DNA of 7,782 nt from NCBI RefSeq assembly GCF_035277725.1, contig NZ_DATEJY010000105.1, positions 1 through 7,782 on the forward strand, written 5' to 3'. The translations under genes and the position numbers were made by a program. Under the pieces are notes generated by a model that was given only the letters and a program-made list of their open reading frames with translations, did no database searches and was not told where the DNA came from. Source of the DNA: Dyella_B sp035277725 (GTDB taxonomy: Bacteria > Pseudomonadota > Gammaproteobacteria > Xanthomonadales > Rhodanobacteraceae). Shown here in pieces: positions 7,730 through 7,782 of the stretch (positions within the stretch are counted from its first letter, which is position 1; every line of letters begins with the position of its first letter).

Positions 7730-7782
7730 ATGGCACATAAAAAAGGCGTAGGTTCATCCCGCAACGGTCGCGATTCGAACCC
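7730..7782 (+). CDS. rpmA: 50S ribosomal protein L27, N-terminal fragment
   Basis: The ATG is at 7730 and the window ends after 17 codons. The visible residues MAHKKGVGSSRNGRDSN are the conserved L27 N-terminus, which lies near the peptidyl transferase centre in bacterial ribosomes. There is no Firmicutes-type cleavable extension. GGAG (7717-7720) sits 9 nt upstream, and the gap to rplU is 24 bp, in line with an operon. The truncation is only the window edge. Confidence 0.97.
   Translation, partial: MAHKKGVGSSRNGRDSN

Noticed and set aside
7768..7782. GATTCGAACCC resembling a tRNA T-arm
   Set aside because: It is inside the conserved rpmA coding sequence, and no acceptor or anticodon arms are present.

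Overview
The window looks like chromosomal DNA of a Gammaproteobacterium in the Xanthomonadales, most likely a Rhodanobacteraceae member (Dyella, Frateuria, Luteibacter or Rhodanobacter type). This rests on the visibly GC-rich sequence, an L27 N-terminus beginning MAHKKGVGSSRNGRDSN, a typical proteobacterial UvrA, and GTAG-type repetitive extragenic palindromes (REPs) of the kind described in Xanthomonadaceae. The genus call is inference.

Region 1 (1-2315) holds two related trimeric-autotransporter-type genes placed tail to tail. The plus-strand gene is cut by the window edge. It ends in a YadA-like head, a neck and a short coiled coil, with no membrane anchor. The minus-strand gene is complete (605 aa): signal peptide, head repeats, three neck motifs, stalk and YadA anchor. 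Between them lie two hairpins, one of which is a good intrinsic terminator for the minus-strand gene.

Region 2 (2316-2761) is a 446-bp stretch without a gene. It holds the adhesin's putative promoter and leader, then three copies of a CCGGC-type palindromic repeat.

Region 3 (2762-6601, minus strand) is a probable transcription unit: uvrA, an acyl-CoA thioesterase-like hotdog gene that overlaps the uvrA stop by ATGA, and a PhnB-like VOC-fold gene. An inverted pair of GTAG-REPs separates the last two genes and supplies the thioesterase stop codon.

Region 4 (6602-7782, plus strand) starts with a divergent intergenic region carrying a perfect 11-bp inverted repeat. It continues with a secreted DUF2059 protein whose stop codon also lies in a GTAG-REP. 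A strong sigma70-type promoter follows, with a hairpin at its predicted transcription start, then rplU (L21) and the first codons of rpmA (L27).

UvrA, the thioesterase and L21/L27 are housekeeping functions. The less ordinary signals are the anchorless adhesin-head paralogue facing a full adhesin, the two genes that take their stop codons from the same REP family, and several unexplained dyads at promoters. I see no defence system, CRISPR array, prophage or transposase gene.
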